Of a stretch of 64,000 bases of DNA, positions 1-7,506 are shown one piece after another. Each line of letters opens with the position of its first letter. Position 1 is the first letter of the stretch. The position numbers were made by a program, and so were the translations under genes. Source of the DNA: Bin87 sp965221295. Its GTDB lineage: Bacteria; Chloroflexota; Dehalococcoidia; Lucifugimonadales; UBA3495. The notes under the pieces were generated by a model. It made no database searches, had not been told where the DNA came from, and saw only the letters and a list, made by a program, of their open reading frames with translations. Location: contig OZ244879.1 in NCBI GenBank assembly GCA_965221295.1, positions 1,240,001-1,304,000 of the forward strand. Reading direction: 5' to 3'.

Positions 1-591
1 TCGCAGCACAACGTCCCTGGGAACCGGGCCTGCCGAACCGCCAGCGCCGAACCAGACCGGAATCGGACGCTGCACGGGCAGTGGCTTGATTCCCGCCGAG
101 CGAACCGTGTGCCAACGGCCTTGGAAATCCACCACGTCCTGGGTCCACAACGCGCGCATCAGGTCGATTTGCTCCTCTGACCGGACGCCCCTGTTGCCGA
201 AATCCTCGCCCAACGCTTCGAACTCCACGTGGTTCCAGCCAACGCCGACGCCCAGGGTCAGGCGCCCGCCGCTCAGCACGTCGATCTCGGCAGCCTGCTT
301 GGCCACCAGCGCGGTTTGACGTTGGGGCAGAATTAGGATGCCGGTGATGAGCCGCACCCTCTCGGTGACGGCGGCGATGAACGCCAGCGTCGTCAGCGAC
401 TCGTGAATCACGCTGTGGTGGGTATAGTAACTGTCTCGCACGTGCGCGTGGTGGGACGGGTCGGCGCCCAGAACGTGATCGGCGATGAACAGGTAGTCGA
501 ACTCCATGCTCTCCACCGCTTGGGCGTAGTCGCGTATGGCCGATGGGTCGCGCCCGATCTCAGTCTGGGGGAAAATTGCGCCGACTTGCAT
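1..591 (-). CDS. Luciferase-like (LLM class, probably F420-dependent) oxidoreductase, partial
   Basis: The frame is open from an ATG at 591 to the window edge, so only the first 197 residues are visible. The start has a GAGG five bases upstream. The visible part opens with MQVGAIFPQTEIG, then the barrel segments YLFIADHVLGADPSHH, a hydrophobic RVRLITGILILPQR strand, KQAAEIDVLSGGRLTLGVG and GWNHVEFEALG. These are hallmarks of bacterial-luciferase-like TIM-barrel enzymes, especially the F420-dependent subgroup that uses reduced deazaflavin in the cytoplasm. The substrate cannot be told. The gene lies 38 bases downstream of the aldo/keto reductase on the same strand and may be cotranscribed with it. 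FMN rather than F420 as cofactor remains possible. Confidence 0.9.
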   Translation of the reverse strand, partial: MQVGAIFPQTEIGRDPSAIRDYAQAVESMEFDYLFIADHVLGADPSHHAHVRDSYYTHHSVIHESLTTLAFIAAVTERVRLITGILILPQRQTALVAKQAAEIDVLSGGRLTLGVGVGWNHVEFEALGEDFGNRGVRSEEQIDLMRALWTQDVVDFQGRWHTVRSAGIKPLPVQRPIPVWFGAGGSAGPVPRDVVLR

Positions 592-629
592 GGATACCTC
601 GCGTGATGCTGTAGTGTGTATTGGATGAT

Positions 630-1649
630 TCAGCGCCGGTACTCGTCGCCGCAATCGCCAATAACCTGGTGGAGGTTGCTCGCCCCCGCCGACGCTGCGT
701 CAATCGCCCTATAATCGTCCGTGTCCAGTCTAAAGCCGAATATGCGGGCATTCTCGGCGATGTGTTCGGCGACTCCAAGCCGGGCCCCGATGATCACTCC
801 GGCCACCGTGGGCTGTTCCAGTATGTACCTGGACGCTACGTTGGCGATACTGACGCCGTGCTTGTCGGCGATGTCCCTAAGCGTTTCGAGCAGGCGTTGG
901 AATAAGTCCCACCCGCCCCAGGCATCCACCATCTGCTTGTACTTGCGCAGGCTGGCTGTGTTCAGGGCGCGCGGACTGGGTTCCGGTTGGCTCAGGTAAC
1001 GGTCGTTGAGGAGGCCGCCGCACAGAACGCCGTAGGGTAGCAGCCAGACGCGCTGTTCCTCGCAAACCTGTGTCATCTCAACCTCCGGCCGACGGTCGAT
1101 CAGTGAGTACTGCACCTGGTTGGAGACCACCCGGATTCCGTGACCGGCGATCGCCCGCAGCCGTTGCGAATCGAAGTTGGTCAACGCCACGCGCCGCAGC
1201 TTGCCTTCGTCGCTCAGTTCGGCCAGGAATCGGAGAGCGTCCAGGTAACGGTCGTCCCCGTAGTCCCACCAGTGAAATTGCAGCAGGTCAAGCTGCTCAA
1301 CACCCATGCGGCGCAACGAGATGTCCACGTTGCTCTCAACGATGCGTCGGGTCATCGGCCCGGGGCTGGGAACCCATTTGGTGAAGGCCTGGACGTGGGA
1401 TGGAGCGTCAGCGCCCCGGGCGTTGGACAGCCGGCGCCGGAATTCACCAATGAAATCCTCGGCGGGTCCGTAATGGTCGGCCAGGTCCCAGGTGGTGAAA
1501 CCGGCGTCGTGGTAAGCCAGCATGGCGTTCAGAGCCGCTTCGGGGTCGATGCGGCCGTGGGCGCCCGACACCTGCCACATGCCGTTGAGGACGCGGCAGA
1601 TAGGCAGGTTTGCGACGAACCGCAAGCGGGCTTCTGGTGGGAGGATCAT
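630..1649 (-). CDS. Aldo/keto reductase family oxidoreductase
   Basis: This 339-residue protein has the usual length of the NADPH-dependent aldo/keto reductase superfamily. The catalytic tetrad can be read directly: Asp and Tyr in TTWDLADHYGPAEDF, Lys in QAFTKWVPSPG, and His in LLQFHWWDYGD. The C-terminal segment IIGARLGVAEHIAENARIFGF matches the nicotinamide-nucleotide phosphate-binding end. The start is the only in-frame ATG: a TGA lies 15 codons upstream. That ATG overlaps the stop of a possible small upstream gene (ATGA). The enzyme should reduce a carbonyl or oxidise a sugar in the cytoplasm; the substrate is unknown. It is followed by the luciferase-like gene on the same strand. Confidence 0.92.
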   Translation of the reverse strand: MILPPEARLRFVANLPICRVLNGMWQVSGAHGRIDPEAALNAMLAYHDAGFTTWDLADHYGPAEDFIGEFRRRLSNARGADAPSHVQAFTKWVPSPGPMTRRIVESNVDISLRRMGVEQLDLLQFHWWDYGDDRYLDALRFLAELSDEGKLRRVALTNFDSQRLRAIAGHGIRVVSNQVQYSLIDRRPEVEMTQVCEEQRVWLLPYGVLCGGLLNDRYLSQPEPSPRALNTASLRKYKQMVDAWGGWDLFQRLLETLRDIADKHGVSIANVASRYILEQPTVAGVIIGARLGVAEHIAENARIFGFRLDTDDYRAIDAASAGASNLHQVIGDCGDEYRR

Positions 1650-1792
1650 GGCGGCGCAGATGCTCCGGCGGCAACTTCAGCAATAGCGTCCAGTACAGAG
1701 ATCACTTCGGGATCGATTTCCTCTGGCTCGATGTAATTCACCAAGAAGTGATAGTCAGACTTGGATGCAATGCTGGAAGTGTCGGTTTTCAA
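1646..1792 (-). CDS. Possible small protein preceding the aldo/keto reductase
   Basis: A frame of 48 codons, if read from a TTG at 1792, ends in a TGA that overlaps the aldo/keto reductase ATG by the ATGA arrangement usual for translational coupling. The peptide is acidic (SDYHFLVNYIEPEEIDPEV, then an Ala-rich tail ending GASAPP). No family is recognised and there is no ATG. The stop-stop frame is only about 58 codons, so chance is possible. It could also be the C-terminal remnant of a longer broken gene. Confidence 0.28.
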   Translation of the reverse strand: MKTDTSSIASKSDYHFLVNYIEPEEIDPEVISVLDAIAEVAAGASAPP

Positions 1793-2137
1793 AAAGGCCC
1801 AGACAACGGCCCAAAATCCTCAGAAGGCTTGGCGCCGGCATCCTATGGTGATCCTCGCCCCTGCGATTGCGTTGCGTTTCTGATTCAGCGATCAAGGTTT
1901 CCATACGTAGCGATGCCAACACCTGCAGTTCTCTAGTCGTCACTTGCGGGTTCGTCTCTCGGGCGGGCGGTCGTTTACGCGTTGCTTGAAATTCCGTAGT
2001 GTGAGCTTGGTCAGCATTGGTGGCAGCGCTGGTTGGTGGTTCCCCGATTGTAACACTCCTATCACGTACCCATTAGTCGCTGTGGTACGATGGCGGCGCG
2101 TTGTACCGGATCAATCCCGTTTGCCGGAGGCTTCCCC
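1793..2137. other. Intergenic region between divergent genes; no gene recognised
   Basis: This stretch separates the minus-strand reductase cluster from the plus-strand Gfo/Idh gene, so it should carry both promoters. Short frames on both strands look like chance. Only the Shine-Dalgarno GGAGG at 2126-2130 of the downstream gene is clear. Confidence 0.5.
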
Positions 2138-3244
2138 GTGACCAATCAGCAACCCATCAGCATCGGACTCATTGGCGCCAACATTCACCAAGGTTGGTCG
2201 CCTCGCGCCCATCTGCCGGCGCTTGCCGCGCACCCTGACTTTGAACTCGCTGCAGTCTGCACCACCCGCCGGGAGTCCGCCGAAGAGGCCAAAGCGGCGT
2301 TCAACGCCGGCAGCGCTTGGGACGACTACAACCGGATGTTGTCCAGCGCCGACGTCGAAGCCGCCACCATCTCCCTGCGCGTGCCCAGCCACTACGAACC
2401 GACCATGGCCGCCCTGCGCGCCGGCAAGCACACCTTCACTGAGTGGCCACTGGGTCGCACCACCGCCGAAGCCATTGAGATGGCTGATCTGGCGCGCCAA
2501 CAGGGAGTCAAAACAGTGGTTGGATTGCAGGCCCGGGCCAACCCTGCCATGGCGCATCTGAAGAATCTCGTCGCCGACGGCTACGTGGGACGCGTCATGA
2601 CGTGCCACGTGCGCCTGATCCGCGAAGGCGTACTGTCCCGCGACTCCAGCCGCACCTGGCAGCGGGATAACGAACTTGGAGCGCATACTCTGACGATTGC
2701 GTGCGGCCATACTATCGACGCTTTGTGCAGCGTCGTGGGCGAGTTCTCCGACGTTTCAACCGTCGTCAGCACCCAGGCCACCACCTGGCGCGAGACGGAC
2801 ACTGGGAAGGACCTGCCGGTTACGTCGCCTGACAATATCCTGGTCAGCGGCAGCCTACAGGGCGGTGGCGTCGCCTCGGTGCAGATTGGCAGCGCTCCTT
2901 GGGCCGGCAGCGGCTATCGCATGGAAATCTACGGAGAGGAAGGAACGCTGGTCGCGCTGTCGGTGGACTCGCCCCAACTGCAGCAGGTTAGCATCAGTGG
3001 CGCCCGGGGCGGGAGCAACGAGTTGCAGGACTTGACGCCGGCTGAGGAACTGCACCTAGCCCCGGAGATCCCCGGTGGCGCCGCATATAACGTAGGCCAG
3101 TTGTACAGCCGTTTCGCCGCGTCCATCCGTGGGCAGGCGTCCGGCGACACCCTGCCGGACTTCGACCACGCGGTGACGCTGCATCGCCTCATCGACGCCA
3201 TCCGCGCGTCCAGCGACGAAGGAAGGCGGGTGGCCGTGGCGTAG
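2138..3244 (+). CDS. Gfo/Idh/MocA-family oxidoreductase, Gal80-like
   Basis: The GTG start at 2138 is preferred because GGAGG lies seven bases before it; the longer frame from 2090 has no such signal. The 368-residue product has an N-terminal Rossmann fold (GLIGANIHQGWSPRAHLPAL), a TISLRVPSHYEPTMAALRAGKH segment and then EWPLGRTTAEAIEMADLA, where most family members have EKP. The C-terminal half (GSLQGGGVASVQIGS, GYRMEIYGEEGTLV) is the family's beta-sheet domain. These proteins are usually NAD(P)-dependent sugar or polyol dehydrogenases. Loss of the EKP lysine is typical of Gal80-like relatives, so catalysis is uncertain. It is transcribed alone, divergent from the reductase cluster. Confidence 0.88.
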   Translation: MTNQQPISIGLIGANIHQGWSPRAHLPALAAHPDFELAAVCTTRRESAEEAKAAFNAGSAWDDYNRMLSSADVEAATISLRVPSHYEPTMAALRAGKHTFTEWPLGRTTAEAIEMADLARQQGVKTVVGLQARANPAMAHLKNLVADGYVGRVMTCHVRLIREGVLSRDSSRTWQRDNELGAHTLTIACGHTIDALCSVVGEFSDVSTVVSTQATTWRETDTGKDLPVTSPDNILVSGSLQGGGVASVQIGSAPWAGSGYRMEIYGEEGTLVALSVDSPQLQQVSISGARGGSNELQDLTPAEELHLAPEIPGGAAYNVGQLYSRFAASIRGQASGDTLPDFDHAVTLHRLIDAIRASSDEGRRVAVA

Positions 3245-3553
3245 CGCCAGGGAACCATGAAACCGAGATATTGCGCCAGCGGCATTAGGTTTGCCGAACG
3301 CCGGCGTTACAGCGTGGAACTATCGCGGGGCGCTTGCCGGTTCGCGTGGAATTCGAGGGGTGATGGCGATGAGGCAATCCCGCGTCTACGCGAACGGGCG
3401 CCAGGGGCAGAGTCCGAACGGCATCGGGGGCGTTTAGCGAGATAGGCTCGCTACACCCGCAACTGCAGACCGCGAGTGGTTCGGAGCGCGCGGGTTGGCT
3501 ACGTTGCGCATAGAATGGCGAAGCTGAATCTGGCCGTTTTCGCGCAAGAGGAA
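3245..3553. other. Noncoding stretch between convergent genes
   Basis: The Gfo/Idh gene ends here and the GNAT gene converges from the other side. A 62-codon plus-strand frame is Arg-rich and resembles nothing. No strong hairpin with a T-run was seen. Confidence 0.4.
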
Positions 3554-4135
3554 CTACTGTCGCTCCAAAACGTAACGTTCGCGATGAGCCAATCGCTCTT
3601 CGGCGGTGGCGTCCCAGTCATCCCGCAGCGCTTCCATCAAGATGAAATCGTGGGACATCCGACGGACGTGCCGCACTGGATTGAAGCCGGAGCGTTCGAA
3701 GCACTTCTGGGCGCGGTGGTTCCATTCTAACGTATGCAGGTAGACACGCTTGAGTCGCATGTCGTCAAACATGTGCTGTAGCAGAGTCACCACAGCGTCA
3801 AATCCGTAGCCGCCGCTCCAGTAATCCTTATCGCCGATTACGATGCCCAATTCGGCGGTTTTAGCCAGGCTGTCCAGGTCGTAGTACATGCAATTACCGA
3901 TGTACCTGCCATCGTCCGTTTCGATACCGAAATGATGCGAGCCTGGCGTAGGCCAACGGATTTGGTCCTCGAAGATCTTTAGGTAGCGGTCGAACTTCAT
4001 GGTGAGCGGGTAGGCGGCATCCAGCCGGGCGATTTCGGGATCGCTGCGCCAGATATAGTCCTTCTCGGCGTCCTCCATGCGCTTACCTCGGAGCAAGACG
4101 CGAACCCCCCGCAGAGCCAGATCCTGCTTGTTCAT
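3554..4135 (-). CDS. GNAT-family N-acetyltransferase (RimJ/RimL-like)
   Basis: This 193-residue cytoplasmic protein has the order of features seen in RimJ/RimL-type acetyltransferases: an N-terminal LRGVRVLLRGKRMEDAEKDY strand, the central HHFGIETDDGRYIGNCMYYD and ELGIVIGDKDYWSGGYGFDA segments (the latter holding the acetyl-CoA loop), and the late VYLHTLEWNHRAQKCFERSG motif. It should transfer acetyl from acetyl-CoA to an amine on a protein N-terminus, antibiotic or metabolite; the target is not evident. Its ATG overlaps the stop of the upstream Nudix gene (ATGA), so the two are probably translated together. Confidence 0.88.
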   Translation of the reverse strand: MNKQDLALRGVRVLLRGKRMEDAEKDYIWRSDPEIARLDAAYPLTMKFDRYLKIFEDQIRWPTPGSHHFGIETDDGRYIGNCMYYDLDSLAKTAELGIVIGDKDYWSGGYGFDAVVTLLQHMFDDMRLKRVYLHTLEWNHRAQKCFERSGFNPVRHVRRMSHDFILMEALRDDWDATAEERLAHRERYVLERQ

Positions 4136-4779
4136 CGGGCGCCGCTCTCCGGATACGCGTCAATGAGCGAACGGGCCGCTTCCAGCACGTTGCGCTCGTT
4201 GTCGTATTCCAGCGCTTCTAAGGCCTGCTCGTAGCTGAGCCATTCGACCACATCGAACTCGGCGTCATGATCCGCCGTGTCGCCGCCCCGGGGTTCCATG
4301 AGATAGAAGTAAACCGTTTTGTCGTAACGGACGCCATCATCATGTCCCACGAAGAAGTACCGAATACTCGTTATGGGGGCCACGACGTTCACCAGCACCC
4401 CGGTTTCTTCCTGCACCTCGCGGCAGGCGGTCTCTTCGACGGATTCACCTCGTTCCGGGGTTCCCTTGGGCAATCTCCAAGTGAGCGGCGCGGAGTCGTA
4501 AGGGAGTCCGGGTTTGGCCCGGGCGCATAGCAGCGTTTCAATGGAATCGTGGCGCTTTCGGAAGACCAAACCACCGGCTGAAATAACCTTGACGCCTGAC
4601 CCAGTATCGGGCCCGCCGCATCCCGCTGATGACATCATCGCCCCAACGCCGGCGCAATCGCTGACGGAGCCGAGGTCGTCGTGGACTGGCAACGTTGAAT
4701 CTTCCATGTCAAGCTGAAAACCGATGGGAATGCGGTAATTGTAGCCATCGGAAGGGAATGGGTCAAACTGAATGGTCAC
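4132..4779 (-). CDS. Nudix hydrolase
   Basis: The complete Nudix box is present: G106, E112, then REVQEETGV at 120-128, which matches G-x5-E-x7-REUXEEXGU and binds the divalent metal for hydrolysis of a nucleoside diphosphate linked to another group. The flanking VISAGGLVFRK and LTWRLPKGTPERGES segments are typical. The domain starts near residue 64; the first 60 residues are low in structure and start at a GTG at 4779, so a later start (for example Met25 or Met48) is possible. The frame overlaps the end of the Uma2 gene by 17 bases and the GNAT start by four, so the three genes form one unit. The substrate is unknown. Confidence 0.88.
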   Translation of the reverse strand: MTIQFDPFPSDGYNYRIPIGFQLDMEDSTLPVHDDLGSVSDCAGVGAMMSSAGCGGPDTGSGVKVISAGGLVFRKRHDSIETLLCARAKPGLPYDSAPLTWRLPKGTPERGESVEETACREVQEETGVLVNVVAPITSIRYFFVGHDDGVRYDKTVYFYLMEPRGGDTADHDAEFDVVEWLSYEQALEALEYDNERNVLEAARSLIDAYPESGAR

Positions 4780-5524
4780 CGCCGCCCTCGCGCATCTTAG
4801 CTTCCAGTTCCCGGATGCGAGCCTCGGCGGCGTCGGCGCGTTGGCGTTCGGTGGCTACTTGGGCTTCGGCGAAGGCGGCGCGCTGGCGTTCTTCTGACAG
4901 GTTGTTTAGCCATGCTCCGGTTTCAGGATTGAAGAAACGCAAGCGTCCCTCGTCCCAACACAGATCTAAGCCCAAGGCTGGGCTGTGGCTTCGGATGAGC
5001 CCGTTGGGTTCTTCGCGGGCGGGCAGCTCCTGGTATTCTCCGTTCACCAACTGCTCGCCCACCAAGGGACGGGCGTAGAACTGGCCGCCTGTGGAATCGT
5101 AGCGCCAGTACTCGCCAACGCCCAGGTCAGCATACAGGCGTCGCTTGAAGGTTTCGTCCCTTTGGGCCGTGCTGTCGGAGGCGATTTCCAGCGCGAAGTC
5201 GGGCGCTTTGCCCACCCGCCAGGTCAGGTACGAATTCTGTCGGATGATCGCGTTCACATCCACTCCGAAGGAAACGTAGCAGTCGGGGGACACGGATCGT
5301 CGCGGGTTGTTCATTTCGTAGTAGATAAACGTTTTGCCGCTCACTGCGGTGTGAGGCTGGTCGCTGAAGTGCGCCTCCAGGGTCGAAAAGACCTCCACAA
5401 AGAGCGGCCCCTGAAAATATCCGTCGGGCAATGGCATACCGTCCGTTTCGGGATAGTGAATCGTCAAGTCGTCGTCGGGATGACGAACCGGCTTGAGGGG
5501 GCTGAGTTTCGTTTTGGCAACCAT
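4763..5524 (-). CDS. Uma2-family protein (PD-(D/E)XK endonuclease-like)
   Basis: The second start, ATG at 5524, is chosen over a GTG at 5533 because GGAG lies eight bases before it. The 253-residue product carries Uma2 signatures: SPDCYVSFG, the nuclease-core segment APDFALEIASDSTAQRDE, the KRRLYADLGVGEYWRYD helix-strand, and a C-terminal coiled-coil region rich in Glu, Arg and Ala (ERQRAAFAEAQVATERQRAD). The fold is that of restriction-endonuclease-like proteins, but no cleavage activity is generally established for the family, which is abundant in cyanobacteria and Chloroflexota. It is the first gene of the cluster with the Nudix and GNAT genes. Confidence 0.88.
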   Translation of the reverse strand: MVAKTKLSPLKPVRHPDDDLTIHYPETDGMPLPDGYFQGPLFVEVFSTLEAHFSDQPHTAVSGKTFIYYEMNNPRRSVSPDCYVSFGVDVNAIIRQNSYLTWRVGKAPDFALEIASDSTAQRDETFKRRLYADLGVGEYWRYDSTGGQFYARPLVGEQLVNGEYQELPAREEPNGLIRSHSPALGLDLCWDEGRLRFFNPETGAWLNNLSEERQRAAFAEAQVATERQRADAAEARIRELEAKMREGGGDHSV

Positions 5525-5569
5525 GTTGGTCACTCCGCACTTCAGTGGGGCGGATACTCGCTGAGAAAT

Positions 5570-5833
5570 TCACCCGCCGCCAATGGCCGGCACGAAGTGG
5601 ATTTCGGAAGTTTCGTCAACGCGCTGCAAGAGGCCCATGCGCGCCACTTCTCCATCCACGTCCACGGCTAGGTTGGGGCGGATGTCGCCGTCTTCCAGCA
5701 GGCGGTTGGCGATTCCGGGAAACATCGCATCCAGCCCTTCGATGGCTTGACGCACGTTACGCGCTTCCACCTCCACCTCTTTCACGCCACCGGTGGCGGC
5801 TTGCAGCATCGTGGGGACAAATACCTTTGCCAT
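5570..5833 (-). CDS. MoaD/ThiS-family sulfur-carrier protein
   Basis: An 87-residue ubiquitin-like protein ending in AIGGG. The C-terminal Gly-Gly is where MoaD and ThiS proteins are adenylated and thiocarboxylated to donate sulfur to molybdopterin or thiamin. The internal VRQAIEGLDAMFPGIANRLLEDG segment is typical. AGGAGG six bases before the ATG gives a strong start. No MoaE, MoeB or ThiG gene is next to it, so whether it serves molybdopterin, tungstopterin or another sulfur pathway is not decided. The molybdenum-dependent dehydrogenase gene 1.7 kb away makes a molybdopterin role plausible, but this is inference. Confidence 0.85.
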   Translation of the reverse strand: MAKVFVPTMLQAATGGVKEVEVEARNVRQAIEGLDAMFPGIANRLLEDGDIRPNLAVDVDGEVARMGLLQRVDETSEIHFVPAIGGG

Positions 5834-5913
5834 GGCGCGCCTCCTACAATGGGACTACCAACCATATCATAAGGCAAAACGCGCCGGAGATGTTGCATGG
5901 ACCAGCAAGCAAA

Positions 5914-6387
5914 TCATGACCGGCAGGCCGCCAAGCCGCGCTCGTCGTCGAAGATACCTTGGGCCCGCTGCAACTCCCGCACGTAGCAGGTGATGCGCTC
6001 GATGTCGTCATCCGAGACGCCTGGCGCCGGGGGCATGTTGCCAAACTGCCAATGGTGCGCCTGCACCCCCTGACGCACGGCATTGTAGAAGGCGAAGTCC
6101 TGGTGGTGGCCGGGCTCGTAGATCTGGTGCACCAAGGGCGGGCCCAGGTTCGTGCCCCCGCCGGCGTTGGCGCCGTGGCAAATGGCGCAGTTCGCGTTGA
6201 ACGCGGCCTCGCCGGCTTGCGCCTTCTGGGACAGGCTGGGATCCGCAACGACCGCAGAACCGCCGGCGTCGCTGGAGCCTGGCGGATACTGGCTCGAATC
6301 CTCAACGCCGCAGCCGGCGACGAATAGCATGGCAACCAAGGCGGCAACGCAGAACGCCGCGCGACGGCCCATTTTGAGTATCCTCAA
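5914..6387 (-). CDS. Class I cytochrome c lipoprotein
   Basis: The 157-residue protein begins with a signal sequence ending in a lipobox (LFVAGC, Cys26), so it is probably exported and lipid-anchored to the outer face of the membrane. One haem c site is visible, CAICH at 67-71, and Met118 in FGNMPP is the likely distal ligand. The late segment SDDDIERITCYVRELQR matches the C-terminal helix of small monohaem cytochromes. It should carry electrons at the membrane. No oxidase or dehydrogenase gene adjoins it, so the partner is unknown. Confidence 0.9.
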   Translation of the reverse strand: MRILKMGRRAAFCVAALVAMLFVAGCGVEDSSQYPPGSSDAGGSAVVADPSLSQKAQAGEAAFNANCAICHGANAGGGTNLGPPLVHQIYEPGHHQDFAFYNAVRQGVQAHHWQFGNMPPAPGVSDDDIERITCYVRELQRAQGIFDDERGLAACRS

Positions 6388-6461
6388 GATTTATTCCCCG
6401 CCTGTTCAGATTGCAGCCGACTCCGGAAGCGCAGCTACTGCACGATCGGCTCGCTAGTTGG

Positions 6462-6818
6462 TCAGAGGCGCAGCAAGTTCGTTGGCGTCAGCCGTCCCGC
6501 CACGGGGTCGACGGCAAGGGCAGCTTCCTCCAGGGAGACGACGCCCAAGAGACTGGGTTCGTTGGCTTCGGCAAAGATGACCGGCGTGGGAAATTCCAAT
6601 CCCTCGAGCCTGATGGTGGTTCGTCCGACGTCAACTGGAACGATTCTGCCATCGGCCGTCTCGGAGGGCAGAGACCGTTCGACCGGTACGCCCAGGTGCT
6701 GCAATAATGCTTTGGGTACCGCCGTGTAGGTCGACCCGGTGTCCACGACGACCTCTATCTCCTCGAACGACCGCCCTTGAGGGTCGCCCACTCCGATGGT
6801 TACGAATACCGTGCCCAA
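6462..6818 (-). CDS. Retropepsin-like (clan AA) aspartyl protease family protein
   Basis: A TTG at 6818 is chosen as start: AGGAG lies seven bases before it and the product then begins with (M)GTVFVTIGVGDP, the usual start of these 115-125 residue proteins. The frame does continue upstream to an ATG at 6875. The active-site motif is VVDTGSTYTAVP. Further family features are a SETADGRIVPVDVG segment, the PVIFAEANEPSLLGVVSLE flap-like region and the AVDPVAGRLTP end. Single-domain retropepsin-like proteins presumably dimerise to form the two-Asp active site. Targets are unknown. Confidence 0.82.
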   Translation of the reverse strand: MGTVFVTIGVGDPQGRSFEEIEVVVDTGSTYTAVPKALLQHLGVPVERSLPSETADGRIVPVDVGRTTIRLEGLEFPTPVIFAEANEPSLLGVVSLEEAALAVDPVAGRLTPTNLLRL

Positions 6819-6962
6819 TGCGTTTCTCCTGACGGCATGAGTGTTGGTTGCGTCTGACGGCGGTGAATCGATCAAAATTGTGGCCCCGTGACGCGCGCTG
6901 CGTCAAGGGGCCACGAGGGCTCGGCTATGGGGGCACAATGCGTTCTCGTACCCGTCATCGCC

Positions 6963-7295
6963 TTACATTAAGTCCGAGGGCGCCAAACCTTGGCCGCCTT
7001 TTGACTCCTGTTCGATACGCTTGCGGCGGTCGGAGAGAATTTCTTTTCCGTTGACGTCGTCATCGTATGTCCAGTGGGTGAATCCGTTTATTCCAACGGA
7101 TTTTTCCTTCCCAAGGGCGAACGCCGCCGCCAAAGATGGCGACAATTTCTCCCCGTTGAAACTTACGGATTTCCGCCCCGTCTGTCCGATGACTCTGCAT
7201 TGAATGTTGGCGTCGCTGTTGAGGACTAAGCGTGAGCCGTTGCCGATGCCCAGCATCTTGAAATCGGTTTTCATTGCCCGTTGTCTATTGAACAT
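6963..7295 (-). CDS. Uncharacterised protein, weakly RAMA/DUF4357-like
   Basis: The ATG at 7295 has AGGAG five bases upstream, better than the frame's first possible start at 7343. The 110-residue product has a segment GIGNGSRLVLNSDANIQCRV, then SFNGEKLSPSLAAAFALG and GINGFTHWTYDDDV. The succession of a small-residue-rich helix and a Gly-Phe-x-x-Trp strand recalls the RAMA and DUF4357 domains found at the ends of some restriction-modification enzymes, but the match is by eye and weak. Base composition is clearly more AT-rich than the neighbours, as is the 100 bases upstream, which suggests recent acquisition. The C-terminus is basic and charged (DRRKRIEQESKGG). Confidence 0.6.
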   Translation of the reverse strand: MFNRQRAMKTDFKMLGIGNGSRLVLNSDANIQCRVIGQTGRKSVSFNGEKLSPSLAAAFALGKEKSVGINGFTHWTYDDDVNGKEILSDRRKRIEQESKGGQGLAPSDLM

Positions 7296-7450
7296 ATGAT
7301 CTCCTAAAATCTTATCGTATTCCAACATTTGGCCTGAATTCACAAAATCGTCAACGCATTATCGCCCACCTCCAAAAAAAGTAGTCCTACCTTAGCACTT
7401 TAATTTAGCGTTGTCAAGGCATTTCCAGGCCAATTTCAACGATATTTTGT

Positions 7451-7478
7451 CGGGCGGCGGGTTTGAGCCCGCCACCCG
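7451..7478 (-). terminator. GC-rich hairpin after the molybdenum hydroxylase gene
   Basis: CGGGCGGCGGG and CCCGCCACCCG form an 11-base-pair stem with one wobble and a six-base loop, about 30 bases past the stop at 7507. There is no T-run on the minus strand after it, so intrinsic termination is uncertain; it may instead protect the 3' end. Confidence 0.4.
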
Positions 7479-7506
7479 GTCCGTTATTTCGATATGCGAA
7501 ACGTCC

